Source: Chionis minor (taxonomy: Eukaryota > Chordata > Aves > Charadriiformes > Chionididae). Taken from it: DNA of 64,000 nt. The position numbers were made by a program, and so were the translations under genes. The stretch's first letter is position 1. Each line of letters starts with the position of its first letter. Of this stretch, positions 63,801 to 64,000 are shown one piece after another. The stretch lies in NCBI GenBank assembly GCA_013398295.1, contig VZSF01000894.1, forward strand, positions 1 through 64,000. The letters are read 5' to 3'. The notes under the pieces are model-generated. The model worked only from the letters and a program-made list of their open reading frames with translations, did no database searches and was not told the DNA's origin.

Positions 63801-64000
63801 CTCCACATCCTATCTTGAGATTAGAACTATCTCTAGGATTATTTTGTAAAAACTTCTTGGATAAAATTAAGCACCATCAACACAGTTGTACCTTAGACAG
63901 TAAACTACCTTTAACCTCAGGACCTGGAAGAATGACAGAGAAGATCATGCTGGGTACTGTGGAAAGACATTCAAAGAACCATGCATTCATCAGGCACAGC

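Larger units (their letters stand above)
53831..64000. other. Upstream flank, no gene recognised
   Basis: About 10 kb beyond the presumed RAMP3 promoter. The first 250 bases are moderately GC-rich and then it becomes A+T-rich. Several open frames reach 140-170 codons (54575-55006, 61589-62104) but show no familiar motif, no splice context and heavy overlap with frames on the other strand. I see no transposon, tRNA, snoRNA or CpG island. Besides a short perfect hairpin (56744) and a small duplication (60744), nothing stands out. Confidence 0.6.

Noticed and set aside
1..64000. CRISPR arrays, bacterial operons, tRNA or rRNA genes
   Set aside because: No spaced direct-repeat arrays and no tRNA or rRNA sequence seen; the DNA is clearly vertebrate nuclear.

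Overview
This is a stretch of vertebrate nuclear DNA, almost certainly from a bird. The evidence is spliced exons separated by very long introns, several CR1 LINE fragments (three keep the CR1 3' end with its ATTCTRTG-type octamers), and a class III (ERVL-like) endogenous retrovirus with an avian-type LTR. Most of the window is A+T-rich. One short CpG-rich patch near 53 kb is interrupted by a 454-base run of N, so the source is a draft assembly. The species cannot be named from the sequence.

One host gene can be supported: RAMP3, receptor activity-modifying protein 3, on the minus strand. Its last coding exon is at 2991-3246 and holds the end of the ectodomain, the membrane helix and the short cytoplasmic tail. 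The preceding exon is at 32778-32910 and holds the N-terminal part of the ectodomain. The two are joined by a GT-AG intron of 29,531 bp with matching phase. Together they encode 128 residues that include six cysteines typical of the family. The first exon (signal peptide, about 20 residues in mammals) was not found with confidence. The best place for it is the CpG island at about 52.69-53.53 kb, which contains the gap. The 3' UTR runs from 2990 down to one of three poly(A) signals between about 2.08 and 1.72 kb.

Layout: 1-1700 is downstream flank; about 1.86-2.99 kb is 3' UTR; 2991-3246 is exon 3; 3247-32777 is intron 2, carrying a CR1 tail, a CR1 pol fragment and the decayed ERVL element with its 3' LTR; 32778-32910 is exon 2; 32911 to about 52.7 kb is presumed intron 1 with one more CR1 tail; 52.69-53.53 kb is the CpG island with the gap; 53497-53830 is a CR1 3' end inserted against the island; 53.83-64 kb is upstream flank with no recognisable gene.

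I found no undescribed multi-gene system. The points most worth a second look are the hidden exon 1 and promoter, a changed C-terminal tail in RAMP3, and the ERVL remnant, which seems to have lost protease, reverse transcriptase and RNase H but still shows the integrase D-D-35-E triad across two frames.
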